Source of the DNA: Erythrobacter colymbi
Lineage (GTDB): Bacteria > Pseudomonadota > Alphaproteobacteria > Sphingomonadales > Sphingomonadaceae
Length of the DNA stretch: 64,000 bases
Direction of reading: 5' to 3'
NCBI RefSeq assembly: GCF_002155685.1
Contig: NZ_MUYK01000010.1
Coordinates: 1 to 64,000, forward strand
The notes below the pieces were generated by a model. It worked only from the letters and a program-made list of their open reading frames with translations. It made no database searches and had not been told where the DNA came from. The translations under genes and the position numbers were made by a program. Positions 62,837 through 64,000 of this stretch are shown here, in pieces; the first letter of the stretch is position 1, and each line of letters starts with the position of its first letter.

Positions 62837-63588
62837 TAGAGCGTTTGCCCGTCGTCGAGCACGAAGTCCGTGCCGGTCACGAACTCGGAGGCGTCCGAGC
62901 ACAGGAACAGGATCATCGCGTCCAGCCCCTCCTCGCCCATCAGGCGGCGTTTGGGGAAGCGGGCGATCTGCTTCTGGCCGGGCTCGGTATTAAACCACGC
63001 ATCGTTGATCGCGGTGCGGATGTAGCCGGGGGAGACCGTGTTGACGTTGATCCCCGCCCGCGCCCATTCGCGCGCCAGTGTGCGGCCCGCCTGCACCACG
63101 CCGGCCTTGGACGCGGCATAGGCGACAAGGCCGGGCGAGGGCTCGAAGGCGGTGATCGAGGCGATCAGGACGATCCTCCCCTTCGTCACCCCGTGCGCCA
63201 TCATCCGCTTCGCGCCCTCGCGGGCGGTGAGGATTGCGCCCTTGAGGTTGATCGCGAGGGTCTGTTCGATCTCGGCCTCGGATATGGTGGTCGCCATCCC
63301 GGCGCCATCGACGCCCGCGTTGGCGATGACGGTGTCGACGGGGCCGAAGGCGGCCTCGGCGGCGTCGAACCCGGCGATGATGTCGGCCTCGCGCGCGACA
63401 TCCATCGTCACGGCGGCGGCCTGCGGGCCGATCTCGGCCGCGAGCGCCGCCAGACGGTCGGCCCGCCGCGCGCCCAGCGCCACATTCGCGCCGCTCGCCG
63501 CAAGGATGCGCCCGAAGCGGGTGCCAAGTCCCGAGGACGCGCCGGTGACGAGCGCGGTGCGCCCGGAGAGGTCGAAGGAGAAGCTCAT
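62836..63588 (-). CDS. Short-chain dehydrogenase/reductase
   Basis: 250 residues with a complete SDR layout: cofactor loop TGASSGLGTRFG (residues 15-26), IANAGVDG, catalytic Ser in IVLIASITAFEP and Tyr/Lys in YAASKAGV, and the C-terminal GTDFVLDDGQTL. The basic residue in GARRADR after strand two suggests NADP(H) may be preferred. Its stop overlaps the start of the isomerase gene. Substrate unknown. Confidence 0.93.
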   Translation of the reverse strand: MSFSFDLSGRTALVTGASSGLGTRFGRILAASGANVALGARRADRLAALAAEIGPQAAAVTMDVAREADIIAGFDAAEAAFGPVDTVIANAGVDGAGMATTISEAEIEQTLAINLKGAILTAREGAKRMMAHGVTKGRIVLIASITAFEPSPGLVAYAASKAGVVQAGRTLAREWARAGINVNTVSPGYIRTAINDAWFNTEPGQKQIARFPKRRLMGEEGLDAMILFLCSDASEFVTGTDFVLDDGQTL

Positions 63589-63601
63589 GCCTGTTTCATT
63601 C

Positions 63602-63710
63602 TTTCGTCATTGCGAGGAGCGAAGCGACGCGGCAATCCATGACCGAACCGTGCCGCCCGCGGAACCCCCGATCCATGGATTGCTTCGCCTTCGGCTCGCA
63701 ATGACGAAGG
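63602..63710. repeat. REP-like inverted repeat, CGTCATTGCGAG class
   Basis: Left arm TTCGTCATTGCGAGGAGCGA (from 63603) and right arm ending GGCTCGCAATGACGAAG (to 63709), with inner inverted copies GGCAATCCATG and CCATGGATTGC. A very common element type between alphaproteobacterial genes, here between the SDR and oxygenase genes. Confidence 0.88.
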
Positions 63711-63713
63711 GGG

Positions 63714-64000
63714 TCACGAGGCAGCCGGCAGCTCCCCGTTCACATACTTCATCAGCGTCGTCTGGAAGTGCCGCACGCGGCTGTCCTGATAGTGGCCGAG
63801 CTCCATCAGCCCGTCCTTCATCGCTTTCATGCCTTCCTGAACGTAGGGCAGGTTCGCCATGTCCTGATCGAAGACGTTGGCGAGCTGCGGCCCCATGATG
63901 TCGTTCGCCCAGGCGAAGGGCTCGTCGTCCGGGATGTAGGTCATTGCCACTGCGCGCGGGCGCTGCTCACCCTTCTTGGTCGGGAACAGCAGGCGGATTT
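63714..64000 (-). CDS. Aromatic ring-hydroxylating oxygenase alpha subunit, C-terminal part (runs off window)
   Basis: The reading frame is open from the window edge to the stop at 63714: 95 residues beginning IRLLFPTKKGEQRPRAVAMT and ending with YQDSRVRHFQTTLMKYVNGE plus a short tail. The pattern is the C-terminal end of the Rieske oxygenase alpha-subunit catalytic domain, where a substrate-cavity helix (DDEPFAWANDIMG and on) precedes the final helix. The Rieske and iron-binding parts lie outside the window. An internal ATG at 63944 is not the start. Confidence 0.7.
   Translation of the reverse strand, partial: IRLLFPTKKGEQRPRAVAMTYIPDDEPFAWANDIMGPQLANVFDQDMANLPYVQEGMKAMKDGLMELGHYQDSRVRHFQTTLMKYVNGELPAAS

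Overview
The window is about 64 kb of GC-rich alphaproteobacterial chromosome. Several features point to Sphingomonadales, most likely the Erythrobacteraceae: two large TonB-dependent receptors, an UrcA-family protein, the lgt/MidA methyltransferase pair, a RimK-like ligase with a 7TM partner, and several families of short intergenic inverted repeats. This is inferred from gene content; no marker gene for classification is present. I saw no rRNA, tRNA, CRISPR array, prophage or insertion sequence.

Layout. 1-10.2 kb: an Xaa-Pro aminopeptidase and a secreted prolyl oligopeptidase, a thioesterase, a membrane diguanylate cyclase, a PstS-like lipoprotein behind a triple Pho-box-like repeat, and a DUF2157/GDYXXLXY pair. 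10.2-22.8 kb: two TonB-dependent receptors flank a three-gene operon (outer-membrane barrel, 7TM protein, ATP-grasp ligase) and an ftsK locus with an extra free-standing gamma domain. 22.8-33.4 kb: glnD, an acyl-CoA synthetase, lgt followed by an unusual MidA methyltransferase with a very long charged helix, and an osmoprotectant-type ABC transporter. 33.5-40.5 kb: leucine-catabolism genes (isovaleryl-CoA dehydrogenase and methylcrotonyl-CoA carboxylase beta) interspersed with small lower-GC genes, then lipid and membrane genes and a TetR-like regulator. 40.6-46 kb: the minus-strand run PIG-L deacetylase, gyrB, AI-2E family transporter and M50 peptidase. 46-54 kb: a ZIP transporter, a second acyl-CoA synthetase, a 27-residue hydrophobic peptide gene, UrcA, guaA, a GNAT enzyme, YceI and nitronate monooxygenase. 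54-64 kb: small zinc-binding proteins, a lone ABC ATPase, nadB, DUF5063, TraB/GumN, hydrolases, an erythromycin-esterase-like protein, a sugar isomerase/SDR pair and the C-terminal end of a ring-hydroxylating oxygenase that runs off the window.

Most of the window is core chromosome. The points most worth a second look are: (i) the ATP-grasp/7TM/beta-barrel operon with its palindromic promoter element, (ii) the free-standing FtsK gamma domain encoded just upstream of ftsK, (iii) the MidA methyltransferase carrying about 360 extra N-terminal residues of Ala/Glu/Arg/Lys-rich helix, (iv) the 27-residue peptide gene with a structured leader, (v) a pair of hairpins with the same 16-base loop but different stems, and (vi) small lower-GC genes coupled to the stop codons of housekeeping genes.
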